Below, one piece after another: positions 1 to 7,714 of a stretch of 15,788 nucleotides of DNA (the first letter of the stretch is position 1; every line of letters starts with the position of its first letter). Source of the stretch: Syntrophaceae bacterium UBA4059 (GTDB lineage: Bacteria; Desulfobacterota; Syntrophia; Syntrophales; Smithellaceae); NCBI GenBank assembly GCA_002382045.1, contig DFZJ01000078.1, positions 1 through 15,788 of the forward strand, in the 5' to 3' direction. The notes below the pieces were generated by a model, which worked only from the letters and a program-made list of their open reading frames with translations, ran no database searches and was not told the origin of the DNA. The position numbers and the translations under genes are program-made.

Positions 1-13
1 CTCCCGGGCGCAC

Positions 14-71
14 GGATTCCCGCCTCCGCGGGAATGACAACATGGAACGAGTACTTGAGCGGGAATGACAA
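14..71. repeat. Dispersed palindromic repeat (GGAATGAC type) with a second partial copy
   Basis: Positions 16-35 form a perfect 8-bp stem, ATTCCCGC and GCGGGAAT, around a 4-nt loop CTCC. The right arm plus tail, GCGGGAATGACAA (28-40), is repeated exactly at 59-71. Elements of this form are scattered in intergenic DNA of many proteobacteria. This one lies directly after the hemC stop codon, so it could act as a transcript 3' end hairpin, although no T-run follows it in the hemC direction. Its extent to the left is unknown because the window begins here. Confidence 0.7.
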
Positions 72-91
72 AGAAGAGAATTGGCTAGCGT

Positions 92-1006
92 TCAGCACAC
101 CAGATTCAAAAGTTTTTTGCCGCCCTTCTCCATAATCATGCCGGCCAGCTTCCTGCCCAGATCTTCCGCCTCGTCAGGAGCGCCCCAGACTTTATCCCGG
201 ATCACACTGGCGCCATTGGGCGCGGCAACAAGCCCTTCGAGCGTCAGACACCCCCCTTCGATGAGGCCGTAAGCTGCAATCGGCAGCCGGCAGCCGCCAC
301 CCAGCGCCCGCAAATAAGAGCGCTCCGCCGTGACTTCCGTTGCCGTGGGCGCATGGTTGAGCTTGATCAACATTTCTGCCAGTTCGGAATCCCTCTTGCG
401 TATCTGCAAACCCAGCGCACCCTGACCGACCGCCGGCAACATCAATTCAATCGGCAGAAACTGAGAGATGGTCTGGGCATAGCCCAACCGCTTCATGCCT
501 GCCGCCGCCAGAATAACGCCGGTAAGGTTTTCCGTCTCTATTTTTTTCAGGCGCGTATCGATATTCCCGCGCAGCGGAACAATATTGATATCCGGCAACA
601 TGGCCTTAATCTGAGCGCCCCTTCTCAGCGACCCGGTGCCGATGGCCGCCCCCTTGGGCATAAATTCAAATTTGATTCTGCCACGCGACACCAGCACATC
701 CCGCACGTCTTCACGCTTCAGAATAGCCGCAAACGTCAGGCCTTCCGGTATTTCGCCCGGCACATCTTTCATGCTGTGCACAGCCAGATCGACCTTGCCG
801 GAAAGGAGCGCTTCTTCAATCTCCTTGACAAACGCGCCCTGACCGCCAATCTGCAAAAGCGACACATCCTGCATGATGTCGCCGCTGGTTTTAATCACAC
901 AAATTTCAGCATGGATGTCCGGCGCGATCTTTTTTAAACTTTCCACGACGAAATTCGTCTGTGCCAGCGCCAGCTTGCTGCCTCTTGTTCCGATTTTAAT
1001 ATTCAT
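92..1006 (-). CDS. hemC: Porphobilinogen deaminase (hydroxymethylbilane synthase)
   Basis: The 304-residue product has the usual length for HemC, which polymerises four porphobilinogen molecules into hydroxymethylbilane in the cytoplasm, the step before uroporphyrinogen III. Family landmarks are all present: the N-terminal IGTRGSKLALAQ, the catalytic aspartate in HSMKDVP (Asp81), the arginine-rich GTGSLRR (124-129) and PLRGNIDTRL that bind substrate carboxylates, AVGQGAL (192-198), and the cysteine that carries the dipyrromethane cofactor in LGGGCRLP (Cys239). The ATG start is preceded by AAAGGTG at a good distance. It is the last gene of the sirC-ccsA-hemA-hemC cluster but is separated from hemA by a 215-nt gap filled by a structured repeat. 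No hemD follows inside the window; the gene ends beside a dispersed palindrome. Confidence 0.97.
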   Translation of the reverse strand: MNIKIGTRGSKLALAQTNFVVESLKKIAPDIHAEICVIKTSGDIMQDVSLLQIGGQGAFVKEIEEALLSGKVDLAVHSMKDVPGEIPEGLTFAAILKREDVRDVLVSRGRIKFEFMPKGAAIGTGSLRRGAQIKAMLPDINIVPLRGNIDTRLKKIETENLTGVILAAAGMKRLGYAQTISQFLPIELMLPAVGQGALGLQIRKRDSELAEMLIKLNHAPTATEVTAERSYLRALGGGCRLPIAAYGLIEGGCLTLEGLVAAPNGASVIRDKVWGAPDEAEDLGRKLAGMIMEKGGKKLLNLVC

Positions 1007-1027
1007 ATTTCACCTTTCATTCTAACC

Positions 1028-1214
1028 TGCGGCAGATGAATCGGGGCATTGGCTGAGCGAACATCCCCGAAATGCTGTGGCTCTTAGCGAAATGAAGCAT
1101 CAGGCAGCCGAACTGTTTGAGCCCAGAGGGCGAGTTTTCGGCTGCCGCGCAATGAGCTTTAGAGCCACCATTGCAGGGGATCCTGAGCGATGAAATGCCC
1201 CTTCAACTGCCGCA
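1028..1214. repeat. Nested inverted-repeat element between hemA and hemC
   Basis: Almost the whole hemA-hemC gap can fold back on itself. From outside in, the paired arms are TGCGGCAG (1028-1035) with CTGCCGCA (1207-1214); GGGGCATT (1043-1050) with AATGCCCC (1194-1201); TCCCC (1064-1068) with GGGGA (1176-1180); AATG (1071-1074) with CATT (1169-1172); GTGGCTCT (1077-1084) with AGAGCCAC (1161-1168); GGCAGCCGAA (1103-1112) with TTCGGCTGCC (1137-1146); and GCCC with GGGC around AGA (1121-1131). The symmetry is centred near 1121. I see no open reading frame in it. It could be a miniature mobile or REP-like palindromic element, or a structured RNA acting on hemC. The pairing is seen directly; the function is not known. 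Confidence 0.75.
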
Positions 1215-1221
1215 TCACCTC

Positions 1222-2493
1222 TTAATCATCCAGCCGGAAGAGCTGTCTTGCCGCCGCCACGATATCCTGCGAATTGAACTCGGCGCTTTCTTCCTTCATG
1301 ACCGCAACCGGCGCATGCAATAATTTATTAACAATGCCCTTCACCAGCGCATCCACTTTTTCACGATCACCCTTTTCGAGCTTTGACATCCAGCTTTCGG
1401 CTTTGGACATTTCCATGCGGACAATACTTTCCACCTTTGTCCTGAGTGACACAATGGTCGGCACGGCCTCCAGTTCCTTAAGCCAGTTTAAATACTGCGT
1501 CACTTCTTCTGCAACGATCTGCTCCGCTTTGAGCGCCTCGCGGCGGCGGTTCTTAATATTTTCATCGACAAGGTCCTGCAAATTATCGATATTGTACAGA
1601 TAGACATTTTCAATGCCGTCCGCCTTTGGATCAATGTCGCGCGGCACCGCGATATCGATTAAAAACAGCAGACGGTTTTTGCGTTTGCGCAAACAGCGAC
1701 GAACCATCTCCTGTGTCACGACATACGTCGGCGCGCCGGTGGAGCTGATGACAATATCGGCATCCATCAGGCCTTCGTCAAGGGCGTCAAGGCCTATGGC
1801 CCTGCCGTGATACTTTTCGGCAAGCGTTTCTGCCTGGGCTGCCGACCGGTTGGCGACGGTAATATCCTCCGCGCCATTGCCGATCAGGTGCATACAGGTC
1901 AGTTCCGCCATTTCGCCTGCGCCGATGATTAAAGTTTTTTTGCCGGCAAGCGTTCCGAATATTTTCTTGGCCAGCTCAACCGCTGCAAAGCTCACCGACA
2001 CCGGATTGGCGGCGATGCCCGTTTCCGTCCTGACGCGTTTGGCCGTGCGGAACGCCCGGTGCATCAAACGATTGAGCGCAATGCCGGTGGCGTTTTGCGC
2101 CAGCGCCTGCCGGTAAGCTTCCTTCACCTGACCCAGAATCTGCGCCTCGCCCATCACCAGCGAATCGAGGCTGGAGGTCACGCGAAACAAATGTTTGATC
2201 GCTTCTTCGTCGCGATATGCGTACAGACAGGACGCCGCTTCGTCATGGGTCAGACCGCCGTATTTGGCCAGAAAAGACTTGAGCGCATCCATCACCCGCG
2301 GCGTCTCATCAACGGAAGCAACCAGTTCTACACGGTTGCAGGTGGCAATATGCAGGATTTCCAGCACACCATCAATCGCCCGCAGATCGCCCAGAAGATT
2401 CACCGCTTCCCGACATCCGGCAAAAAGTCTTTCACGCACGGCAAGCGGCGCTGTTTTATGATTTAATCCGACTAAGAGAATCATTTTTTTCAA
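1222..2493 (-). CDS. hemA: Glutamyl-tRNA reductase
   Basis: The product reduces glutamyl-tRNA(Glu) to glutamate-1-semialdehyde with NADPH, the committed step of the C5 route to 5-aminolevulinate. It is 423 residues long, as expected. The start region LVGLNHKTAPLAVRE, the catalytic cysteine in ATCNRVE (Cys52), SLVMGEAQILGQVKEAY (111-127), the nucleotide-binding GAGEMAEL (191-198) and ISSTGAP, followed by a helical C-terminal dimerisation domain, are all typical. The longest frame starts at TTG (2491-2493), which overlaps the ccsA-like stop codon as TTGA. An ATG three codons later (2482-2484) gives the more usual N-terminus. Neither has a clear ribosome-binding site, so translation is probably coupled to the upstream gene. 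It lies in the tetrapyrrole operon, with a structured repeat separating it from hemC. Confidence 0.97.
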   Translation of the reverse strand: MKKMILLVGLNHKTAPLAVRERLFAGCREAVNLLGDLRAIDGVLEILHIATCNRVELVASVDETPRVMDALKSFLAKYGGLTHDEAASCLYAYRDEEAIKHLFRVTSSLDSLVMGEAQILGQVKEAYRQALAQNATGIALNRLMHRAFRTAKRVRTETGIAANPVSVSFAAVELAKKIFGTLAGKKTLIIGAGEMAELTCMHLIGNGAEDITVANRSAAQAETLAEKYHGRAIGLDALDEGLMDADIVISSTGAPTYVVTQEMVRRCLRKRKNRLLFLIDIAVPRDIDPKADGIENVYLYNIDNLQDLVDENIKNRRREALKAEQIVAEEVTQYLNWLKELEAVPTIVSLRTKVESIVRMEMSKAESWMSKLEKGDREKVDALVKGIVNKLLHAPVAVMKEESAEFNSQDIVAAARQLFRLDD

Positions 2494-3314
2494 ATAAAGT
2501 TATGTACGGTTGTGCAACAAAATCTGATCACCAGAGCCGACATTAAAAATAACAGAAACGTCACGAAGGATAACGATGCCATCCGGGACCCTTTCCAGCC
2601 AATGGCCAGACGCTGATGCAGCAGAAATCCGTAAACAATCCAGACGGCAAAAGACCAGATCACTTTCGGATCGGCAGGCCACGGGCCGCCCCAGACAAAG
2701 GCTGCATAAACAGCGCCCCCAATCATGCCCGGCGTCAGCAGGGGAAATCCCCACAACAGCCCCAGATGATTGATGCGGTCCAGATCGCCCAGCGACGGCA
2801 GCAGGCGGCCCATCTTGCCCGGTTTTTTGTGTTTAAGCAGTCTGTTTTGAATCATGAACATCGCCCCGGCGGCGGACGCCAGTACAAAAAGCGCCTCCCC
2901 GGCAATGGCCAGCACCAGATGCAAAGTCGTGAGCCATCCCTGCCACTCGGGCGGCACAAGATTTTTTCCCGAGCCCTGTCCGGCGGCGGCAATCAGAAAC
3001 AATAAAATAAACGGCGCGATAAAAGCGCCCAGCAATCGCGTTTTTGTTCTAAACTGCAATCCCAGATAAATGCCGGCAATCGCCCAGGCGTAAATCGAAA
3101 GGAAATGACGCGAACCGAAATTGACCCAACCGGAAGAATGAACGGCTGCCCGAAGAAGGGTCAGCGTCAGGAAAAGAAAACCGGCCGCCAGAATCCACGT
3201 GGATGCTTTGGCCAGTATGATTTTTTGAATCAGCAGCGACAGCAGATAGCCGACGGTGGCCAGCGCGCAGCAGGTCAGAGCCAGTGCGAACAAGGTTGTT
3301 TCCAGACTAGTCAA
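2490..3314 (-). CDS. CcsA/HemX-like cytochrome c assembly membrane protein
   Basis: This is a polytopic membrane protein of about 274 residues with around eight hydrophobic segments, of the CcsA/HemX (cytochrome c assembly) family. It retains the family's C-terminal periplasmic signature in altered form, WGGPWPADPKVIWSF (about residues 208-222), where the canonical WGxxWxWD has alanine in place of the last tryptophan. Conserved-type histidines sit in TTLHLVLAIAGEALF and in LLHQRLAI. I place the start at TTG 3312-3314, because an AGGAGG lies six bases upstream of it; the open frame extends ten codons further. It overlaps the sirC stop by 8 nt and its stop overlaps the hemA start. CcsA proteins deliver haem to apocytochrome c with a ResB/Ccs1 partner, whereas HemX proteins beside hemA (as in Bacillus) affect HemA level. 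No ResB partner is in the window, so either role is possible. Confidence 0.85.
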   Translation of the reverse strand: MTSLETTLFALALTCCALATVGYLLSLLIQKIILAKASTWILAAGFLFLTLTLLRAAVHSSGWVNFGSRHFLSIYAWAIAGIYLGLQFRTKTRLLGAFIAPFILLFLIAAAGQGSGKNLVPPEWQGWLTTLHLVLAIAGEALFVLASAAGAMFMIQNRLLKHKKPGKMGRLLPSLGDLDRINHLGLLWGFPLLTPGMIGGAVYAAFVWGGPWPADPKVIWSFAVWIVYGFLLHQRLAIGWKGSRMASLSFVTFLLFLMSALVIRFCCTTVHNFI

Positions 3315-3942
3315 TGGCCACCTCCTCACCGGTGACGTCACCAATGATTTGTTTCACCCTGTCCCCCTGTTTTTGCCGGATCGCATCGAGCAAACCCGCC
3401 GCCATCAACTGATCAAACCAGGTTTTTCCAACACCGGCATTCTTTTCCATCTTCATCCGTAATTGACCCAAGATATTGAGCAGGATTGCATATTCCTCGC
3501 CATAGGCTTGTTCCAGTTCCTCCCGCAGATGGCGCGCCAGCGCCGGTGAGTTGCCGCCGGTGCCGCAGGCAATCGTCAAATCGCCCCGTTCCACGAGCGA
3601 CGGCAAAATAAAATCGCATTTTTGAGGATCATCCACGATATTGACCGGAATGCCCTTGTTTTTCGCATCTCTGGAAATGGCGGCATTAACCTTTTCATCA
3701 TCCGTCGCCCCGATGACCAGAGACGCCCCGTAAAGATATTCGCCGGCATATTCGTCATCTATATGTTCGATACGCCGAGCTTTTTTCAATGCATCCAGTT
3801 CGGGGACAAGCACAGGACTTACCACGCGGACTTTGGCGTCGCAGTCCAAAAGTCGCATCACTTTTCTGGCCGCTACTTCGCCCCCGCCGATCACGACGCA
3901 TTTTTTCCCGGTAATGTCCCAAAAGACAGGATAATATTTCAA
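3307..3942 (-). CDS. Precorrin-2 dehydrogenase / sirohydrochlorin ferrochelatase (SirC/Met8, CysG N-terminal type)
   Basis: The 211-residue protein matches the N-terminal half of CysG or stand-alone Met8/SirC, which oxidises precorrin-2 to sirohydrochlorin with NAD+ and in some members inserts iron to give sirohaem. The N-terminus PVFWDITGKKCVVIGGGEVAARK carries the Rossmann glycine motif (GGGEVAARK, residues 19-27). NIVDDPQKCDF (101-111) contains the catalytic-type aspartate, and GTGGNSPALARHLRE (127-141) is the usual dimer/active-site segment. There is no C-terminal methyltransferase domain. The start is TTG (3940-3942), preceded by AAGGG. It is the first gene of the tetrapyrrole operon; its 3' end overlaps the ccsA-like gene. 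Whether it is a dehydrogenase only or bifunctional cannot be decided by eye. Confidence 0.93.
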   Translation of the reverse strand: MKYYPVFWDITGKKCVVIGGGEVAARKVMRLLDCDAKVRVVSPVLVPELDALKKARRIEHIDDEYAGEYLYGASLVIGATDDEKVNAAISRDAKNKGIPVNIVDDPQKCDFILPSLVERGDLTIACGTGGNSPALARHLREELEQAYGEEYAILLNILGQLRMKMEKNAGVGKTWFDQLMAAGLLDAIRQKQGDRVKQIIGDVTGEEVAID

Positions 3943-4046
3943 GTTTTCCCTTTCCCGATGCCGATACGCACTTTTTCCTTCTTGGCGGCCAAGCTACCAT
4001 GAAGGGGGGCAAAATTCAAGCAGGGGTATCTTCCCTGTCTGTTTTT

Positions 4047-4074
4047 TATCTAGTTGATCGGAAAGGGATATCAA
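4047..4074 (-). promoter_or_regulatory. Possible sigma-70 promoter of the sirC-ccsA-hemA-hemC operon
   Basis: On the minus strand TTGATA (4074-4069) is followed after 16 nt by TAGATA (4052-4047). The first hexamer is one base from the -35 consensus, the second is a weak -10. It lies about 105 nt upstream of the TTG start of sirC, in the gap between divergent genes. The leader between it and sirC contains two short hairpins, CAGGG/CCCTG (4021-4037) and CTTGG/CCAAG (3981-3993). Pattern only. Confidence 0.35.
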
Positions 4075-4110
4075 TCTGAATGCAGATTATTCCTATTCCA
4101 TGCTGATGTG

Positions 4111-4119
4111 TGTTATAAG
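4111..4119 (+). promoter_or_regulatory. Possible extended -10 promoter for the FMN reductase gene
   Basis: TGT followed directly by TATAAG at 4111-4119 fits an extended -10 element (TGn-TATAAT with one mismatch). It lies about 65 nt upstream of the ATG at 4184. I see no good -35 hexamer, which extended -10 promoters can do without. The rest of the 3943-4183 divergent gap shows no gene. Confidence 0.35.
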
Positions 4120-4183
4120 ACAAAGGGAAAGTGGCCGGTGCTGAACGGAAAAACCAACATCTTTACCTTTAAAGGAGGACGTG

Positions 4184-4735
4184 ATGAGCCAATACAAAAT
4201 CGCCGTGATTGTCGGAAGTCTGCGCAAGGATTCATTTAACCTTAAATTAGCCCATGCCGTGACAAGATTGGCGCCATCCGATTTCACATTCCGGCAGGTG
4301 CAAATCGCCGATCTGCCGCTGTACAACCAGGATGATGACGCAAACCAGGCAGCCCAGGTCATTCGGCTGAAAAATGAAATCAAAGATTCCCACGGCCTTC
4401 TGTTTGTCACGCCCGAATACAACCGTTCGATCCCCGGCGTGCTTAAAAACGCGCTGGACAATGCTTCGCGTCCTTACGGTCAAAGCGCCTGGGCGGGAAA
4501 ACCTGCCGGCATTCTGGGCGCTTCAATCGGAGTCGTCGGCACGGCCGTGGCACAGCAGCATTTACGCAATGTGCTTGCTTTTCTGGACGTGCCGACCCTT
4601 GCCCAGCCCGAAGCTTTCATCCACGCAAAAGACGGGTTGTTTGACCCGGACGGCAACATCGGCAAGGAAAGCCGCGCATTCCTGCAGAACTGGATGGACA
4701 AATATGTTGCCTGGGTAAAAAAGCATACAGCCTGA
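4184..4735 (+). CDS. NAD(P)H-dependent FMN reductase (ChrR/azoreductase-like flavoprotein)
   Basis: The 183-residue product is a flavodoxin-fold NAD(P)H:FMN reductase of the NADPH_dep_FMN_red family, which includes chromate and quinone reductases such as ChrR. The phosphate-binding loop is GSLRKDSFNLKLA (near residues 11-23), the second signature is TPEYNRSIPGVLKNALD (about 75-91), and a GxxGxxxAQQHLR segment follows. I chose ATG 4184 because AAAGGAGG (4171-4178) ends five bases before it; a GTG directly upstream at 4181 is too close to the ribosome site. The natural electron acceptor cannot be read from sequence; quinones, azo dyes and metals are all reduced by family members. It is followed after 58 nt by the KdpD-like gene on the same strand, so the two may be co-transcribed. 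Confidence 0.92.
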   Translation: MSQYKIAVIVGSLRKDSFNLKLAHAVTRLAPSDFTFRQVQIADLPLYNQDDDANQAAQVIRLKNEIKDSHGLLFVTPEYNRSIPGVLKNALDNASRPYGQSAWAGKPAGILGASIGVVGTAVAQQHLRNVLAFLDVPTLAQPEAFIHAKDGLFDPDGNIGKESRAFLQNWMDKYVAWVKKHTA

Positions 4736-4793
4736 TGCCGCCGGACGGAATTGAATTAATACACAGGTCATGCCAAAGCAACAGGGGGGCATT

Positions 4794-5696
4794 ATGCTGA
4801 AAACAGATCAAGGTCAAGGGGTAGAACCGTTTACCCGCAGGCGTGAAGACGTTTGCAACAGAAATAAAGAAAAATTAAAGCAATTTCTGATGATTCTGGG
4901 GATGTTGGCGCTCACCACAATTCTCAACATATTTCTGGAACGCCTTATTCAACCGTCGTCGCTGGTTTTTATTTACCTTGTCCCCGCCATTGCCGGTGCG
5001 ATCTATTATGGAACCTGGGCTTCGGTCTTGTCGTTTACCGCCGGTTTTCTTATCTTCGATTTTTGCTTTGTCGAACCCTTTTATTCTCTTCATATTTCGA
5101 AACCACAGGACATCTATAATATTACCGTCTATTTTGTCGTTGCCGGTTTGATTACTTATCTGATCAACCTTGTTTACCATCAGAATAAATTCCTGAAAAG
5201 CAGGCTGGATCGTGTTTCCCTGATCGAAGATATGAGCCGGGATTTTATGCTGCTGATGCCAATTGAGCAAAGTTCGGGAGCCCTCAATCTTACCGACTCC
5301 CTGCGAACAAGAGCGTTTGGCCTATTGGGACAGCTTGCCTTAAAATACACAAAAACGATTTTAGACGTGCCGGCGGTCATCTTTTTTCGGGAAGATAACG
5401 GACGGCTCAAGCTTTGGGCGAAAAGCAGTGTTGATCTGGAAATCACCGGACAGGAGAATGATGCTGCGACCTGGACATTGAACAATGGTGAAGTCTCCGG
5501 TGCAGGAACGTATACCTATTCAGATAATCAATTTTATTTTATCCCCATGAAATCTCTTGAGGAAATTATCGGGGTCATCGGAATCTCATATAACTCTAAA
5601 TATCTTTTCCCGGAACAACGTCGTATCCTGGGAACGATCTCCAATTTGACAACAATAGTTGTCTCAATTTGGATGAGACTGAAATATAAGCAGTAA
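4794..5696 (+). CDS. KdpD-like membrane sensor module (DUF4118 + GAF-like) without kinase domain
   Basis: After a hydrophilic N-terminus of about 27 residues come four closely spaced hydrophobic segments (roughly residues 29-125), with the DUF4118 hallmark IFDFCFVEPFYSLHISKPQD in the middle. This is the four-helix transmembrane block of KdpD potassium sensors. A GAF-like region follows (about 135-295, with VPAVIFFREDNGRLKLWA and a C-terminal VIGISYNSKYLFPEQRRIL). The protein stops at about 300 residues, exactly where KdpD would enter its dimerisation/phosphoacceptor helix; the N-terminal KdpD and UspA domains are also missing. ATG 4794 is preceded by AGGGGGG; an upstream ATG at 4770 has no such site. 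It runs convergently into kup with only 23 nt between them. It may be a stand-alone sensor that acts through protein contacts, or a remnant of a kinase. The frame itself is intact. Confidence 0.8.
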   Translation: MLKTDQGQGVEPFTRRREDVCNRNKEKLKQFLMILGMLALTTILNIFLERLIQPSSLVFIYLVPAIAGAIYYGTWASVLSFTAGFLIFDFCFVEPFYSLHISKPQDIYNITVYFVVAGLITYLINLVYHQNKFLKSRLDRVSLIEDMSRDFMLLMPIEQSSGALNLTDSLRTRAFGLLGQLALKYTKTILDVPAVIFFREDNGRLKLWAKSSVDLEITGQENDAATWTLNNGEVSGAGTYTYSDNQFYFIPMKSLEEIIGVIGISYNSKYLFPEQRRILGTISNLTTIVVSIWMRLKYKQ

Positions 5697-5719
5697 TGAT
5701 GATTCCATAAAAGTAAAAA

Positions 5720-7651
5720 TCATAATTCTATTTGTGTCCCGAGTTCGACAACCCGGTTGGCGGGAATTCCAAAGTAAGAAGTGGGATTCCCCGCATTTCT
5801 GGACATAAAGGCAAAAACAGCTTTGCGCCATTTCATCATTTTCGATGATCCGCCGGTCAGGAGCGTTTCTCTGCCCAGGTAAAATGTCGTGGTCATCGGA
5901 TCAGTCACAAGTCCGTACTGGGCGACGATTTTCATGATCTGCGGCACATTGGGTTTCTGCATGAACCCGTAGAAGGCCTCAATCCGATAAAATCCCTGCC
6001 CCAGATCAACCAGTTTAATGCGTTCATCGGCGGGAACTGTCGGAATGTCTCTGGAGATAATGGAAAGGAGCGCCACTCTTTCGTGCAATACGTGGTTGTG
6101 TTTTATATGGTGAAGCAGTGTCGGCGGCGTTCCCTCAGGGGATAACGTCATAAAGACGGCGGTTCCGGGGACTCGCGGCATACGGCTCCGCGGTATTTCG
6201 GAAAGAAACATTTCCAGTGGAAGTCGTGATCCGATCAGCTTGCGGTAAAGTTCCTCCCGTCCTTTTTTCCAGGTGGTCATGGCCACCGCTATAATGGCTG
6301 CAACAAAGAGAGGAAACCACCCTCCATCGGCAATTTTGAAGATGTTACCGGCGAAATAGGCAAAGTCAAACACCAGGAATATTCCAACAAGAGGTATGGC
6401 CTTCCACAGCGCCCACTTTCTGTCATGGGTCAGCACCAGGAAATACAGAAGTGATGTGATCATCATGGTTGCGGTAACGGCAATTCCGTAGGCGCCGGCC
6501 AGACCTCCGGACTCTTTGAATCCGATAACAACAGCAATACAGGCAATCATCAAAGCATAATTGACGAATGGAATATAGATCTGCCCCTGCATCTCGCTGG
6601 AGGTATGGACAATTCTCACCCGGGGACAAAAACCCAGTTGTACGGCCTGCTGTGTAAGTGAAAAAGCGCCGGAGATTAATGCCTGAGAAGCGATGACCGT
6701 CGCGACGGTGGAAAGTCCGATCATGGGATACAGCAGAAACTCCGGGACGATTTTATAAAAAGGATTGATGTTCATTTCCGGGTGCGCAAGCAGCAAAGCC
6801 CCCTGTCCGAAATAGTTGCACAGCAATGCGGGCAGGACAAATACAAGCCAGGACAGCCGGATGGCATCCCGGCCGAAATGCCCCAGATCAGCGTAAAGCG
6901 CTTCGCAACCCGTGATGCAGAGAACAACCGATCCGAGCACCACCATACCGTGTATTCCATTGTTCATGAAGAACTCTATCGCATAGACCGGATTAACGGC
7001 GCGAAAAACAGCCGGTTCGGGCACAATCTGTATAATCCCGAAAGCACCGATGGACAAAAACCAGAGCACCATGATCGGAGCAAATATCTTTCCTATATGA
7101 GTAGTGCCCTTACTCTGCAACGAAAACAGCAAAACCAGCACGACACAGGTCAAGGGTAATACAAAAGGCGCAGCAGCCTTGGTGGCAATTTCAAGTCCTT
7201 CAATGGCGGAAAGGACGGATATGGCCGGCGTGATGACGCCGTCCCCATAAAGAAGACCCGCACCCAAGATTCCGGCGAACATCAGAATGGCCTGGAGATG
7301 ACGGGAGATGTTTTTATCGGACGTATGCAAAAGACCCAGCAGGGCAAAGATACCGCCTTCACCCCGATTGTCGGCTCGAAGGATGAACGTAACGTACTTG
7401 ATACTGACAACAATAATCATCGACCAGAAGATGAGTGATAAAACACCCAGGATATTCGTTACGCTGGGGATAATGGCATGTTTTCCATGGAAGCATTCCT
7501 TGATGGCATAGAGAGGGCTTGTCCCGATATCGCCAAAGACAACCCCAATCGATCCGGCTGCGAGCAGAAGGATTTTTTCATTAAGCCACTTGAGGGGGAA
7601 TTTTCCTTTAGATTCAGCAGCAACGTCACTCTCAACGCCTGATGATGACAT
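5720..7651 (-). CDS. kup: Kup-family low-affinity potassium transporter
   Basis: The 643-residue protein is slightly longer than E. coli Kup (622) and is a full-length member of the KUP/HAK/KT family, K+ uptake transporters of the inner membrane driven by proton symport. The family signature GDIGTSPLYAIKECF (40-54), then RADNRGEGGIFALL (92-105), LLYGDGVITPAISVLSAIEG and the aromatic-rich membrane helices up to about residue 470 are clear. A cytoplasmic C-terminal domain follows (GTAVFMT near 500, LHHIKHNHVLHERV, and the final FGIPANRVVELG typical of bacterial Kup). The start is ATG 7649-7651, with GGAGG five bases upstream (7657-7661). The leader holds a c-di-AMP riboswitch, so expression is expected to fall when c-di-AMP is high. 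No K+-dependent protein partner is encoded on the same strand, but a KdpD-like sensor piece is convergent. Confidence 0.97.
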   Translation of the reverse strand: MSSSGVESDVAAESKGKFPLKWLNEKILLLAAGSIGVVFGDIGTSPLYAIKECFHGKHAIIPSVTNILGVLSLIFWSMIIVVSIKYVTFILRADNRGEGGIFALLGLLHTSDKNISRHLQAILMFAGILGAGLLYGDGVITPAISVLSAIEGLEIATKAAAPFVLPLTCVVLVLLFSLQSKGTTHIGKIFAPIMVLWFLSIGAFGIIQIVPEPAVFRAVNPVYAIEFFMNNGIHGMVVLGSVVLCITGCEALYADLGHFGRDAIRLSWLVFVLPALLCNYFGQGALLLAHPEMNINPFYKIVPEFLLYPMIGLSTVATVIASQALISGAFSLTQQAVQLGFCPRVRIVHTSSEMQGQIYIPFVNYALMIACIAVVIGFKESGGLAGAYGIAVTATMMITSLLYFLVLTHDRKWALWKAIPLVGIFLVFDFAYFAGNIFKIADGGWFPLFVAAIIAVAMTTWKKGREELYRKLIGSRLPLEMFLSEIPRSRMPRVPGTAVFMTLSPEGTPPTLLHHIKHNHVLHERVALLSIISRDIPTVPADERIKLVDLGQGFYRIEAFYGFMQKPNVPQIMKIVAQYGLVTDPMTTTFYLGRETLLTGGSSKMMKWRKAVFAFMSRNAGNPTSYFGIPANRVVELGTQIEL

Positions 7652-7656
7652 AAAAA

Positions 7657-7703
7657 CCTCCGAAGATTGTTCAGGGGAGAATCATCCTCCCGGACTATTC
7701 CGG
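7657..7703 (-). promoter_or_regulatory. Candidate riboswitch expression platform before kup
   Basis: Between the aptamer and the kup start, three short pairings compete in the RNA. CCGGA/TCCGG forms a hairpin at 7703-7690. GGGAG (7691-7687) can instead pair with CTCCC (7679-7675). The CTCC of that second arm can also pair with the GGAG of the kup ribosome site (7661-7657). The three pairings share bases, as in a translational switch that hides or frees the ribosome site. No T-run follows any hairpin, so termination control looks less likely. The pairings are seen; the mechanism is inferred. Confidence 0.45.
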
Positions 7704-7714
7704 TTGGTTCTCCT

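Noticed and set aside
353..937. Long plus-strand open frame of 194 codons opposite hemC
   Set aside because: It is antisense to a clearly conserved hemC, has no recognisable motif and no ribosome site.
4021..4048. Plus-strand hairpin CAGGG/CCCTG followed by a T6 run, terminator-like
   Set aside because: No plus-strand gene lies upstream of it in this window; on the minus strand it falls in the sirC leader, where the T-run is on the wrong side.
5690..5720. Possible bidirectional terminator between the KdpD-like gene and kup (ATGATT/AATCAT)
   Set aside because: Six A-T-rich pairs around a 12-13-nt loop are too weak to support a terminator.
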